Below, piece after piece: positions 63,265-64,000 of a DNA stretch of 64,000 nt (positions within the stretch are counted from its first letter, which is position 1; every line of letters starts with the position of its first letter). Source of the stretch: Taxillus chinensis. Its lineage: Eukaryota > Streptophyta > Magnoliopsida > Santalales > Loranthaceae. Location: contig CM042089.1 of assembly GCA_023512835.1 (NCBI GenBank), forward strand, positions 18,294,438 through 18,358,437, read 5' to 3'. Below the pieces are notes generated by a model. That model saw nothing but the letters and a program-made list of their open reading frames with translations. It ran no database searches and was not told the DNA's origin. The position numbers and the translations under genes were made by a program.

Positions 63265-64000
63265 TGGTAGTCATGGCTGGTTCCGTGTTTTGTTTGTTTG
63301 TTTTGTTTTTGTTTGTTTTTTTAAAATTTTTCCTTGATTCTGTATTTATTTGAAGTTTATGAGGCCTTTGGTTTTATTTGTTTTTTAAAATCAAAGTTAT
63401 TGAATTGTTTTTGTGGCAAATTTTGTGAGATTATCAAGGGAACCCATGGGCATTGTGTGGAAGCTTATTACATGAGCAGTCGCTGTCAGCAAAGCTACAT
63501 TGATGAACTCTGCGAGTCATTTGATCGCCATCATGACCTTGAGTGTGCTGATTCTTGTTCTTTAAAAAAAAAAAAGAACAACGCTAATGAGATTGGCAGC
63601 CTGTTAGACCTGATTACTACAAAATAAAACAAAACATATGACCAGCTGTGCATACAACCAGGCTTCCGTTTGTTGTAGGCGGTTGACTTCTGTGTATGAA
63701 GTCTCAGAACTGCTAATTTAAGCACTGGTTTGATGGCTTGCTTTGGTAGTGTGTTTGATCTCTGGTTTTACTTGATGATGGATCTGCAACTTGCATTTGA
63801 ATGGGTAAGGGCAGTGTATCTATGGATATGCGACTTGCATTTGAATCATAAATAATAATTAAGGATCAGGAAGTGCGAAAAAGCCTGTATGATGAATGAA
63901 ACAAATGTAAAGAAATTGAAGGACACAATTTTGTGTGGTTCGGAAACTAGCTTATGTTTGTTTACTCGCGGATGCAGTAGTGTTTTTTTTTAGTGAAGAA
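63265..64000 (+). other. 3' UTR and 3' flank of the pseudouridine synthase gene
   Basis: The region starts with TGTTT-rich DNA (63280-63320), and an A11 run lies at about 63564. A 97-codon frame here has no similarity I recognise and unlikely composition. The sequence TTTGAAT-CGACTTGCATTTGAAT near 63788-63848 includes a short direct repeat (ACTTGCATTTGAAT). Confidence 0.4.

Noticed and set aside
63334..63627. 97-codon frame after the pseudouridine synthase gene
   Set aside because: It lies in the 3' flank, is of low complexity, contains a poly(K) stretch from an A run, and has no recognised similarity.

Overview
This window looks like nuclear DNA of a flowering plant. The genes are split by many GT-AG introns and match conserved angiosperm families. 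The DNA between them is very AT-rich and full of degenerate plant-type retrotransposons: Ty1/Copia, L1-type and RTE-type LINEs, TRIM-like elements and MITEs. Intron sizes (up to 5.4 kb) and repeat content fit a woody or early-diverging dicot, but the sequence alone does not fix the species.

Five protein-coding genes are supported, all on the + strand: (1) 1474-7110, a plastid/mitochondrial ferroportin-like transporter (IREG3/MAR1 type, 13 coding exons, 605 aa); (2) 16010-19618, a kelch-repeat protein (9 exons, 653 aa); (3) 28654-45876, an EFR3 / SEMI-ROLLED LEAF 2-type ARM-repeat membrane scaffold (19 exons, 999 aa); (4) 50283-59345, mitochondrial Lon protease (20 exons, 971 aa); (5) 61887-63264, an RluA-type RNA pseudouridine synthase (2 exons, 317 aa). 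All joins keep frame and give full-length family products, so all five look intact. They do not form one pathway; genes 1 and 4 both act in organelles, which is probably coincidence.

Layout: 1-1.3 kb AT-rich flank; 1.47-7.4 kb transporter gene with a TRIM-like element in intron 1; 7.4-15.9 kb gene-poor, with a second TRIM-like element and a hairpin pair; 16-19.7 kb kelch gene; 19.7-28 kb AT-rich desert with an old interrupted duplication, a MITE, a GC-rich 30-bp minisatellite and a GC-rich promoter-like island; 28-46 kb EFR3-like gene, whose introns 4 and 10 are swollen by retroelements, including a Copia element carrying a nested L1 fragment; 46-50 kb repeats; 50-59.4 kb Lon gene with a truncated L1 tail in intron 2; 59.4-61.8 kb desert; 61.9-63.3 kb pseudouridine synthase gene.

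I found no clear new biological system. The most notable points are four inferred GC-AG introns among 58 coding introns, and several mobile elements whose ends, primer sites and target-site duplications can be read directly. I saw no tRNA or rRNA gene and no CRISPR array. Exon borders were placed by splice motifs plus reading frame and family conservation; UTR limits are approximate.
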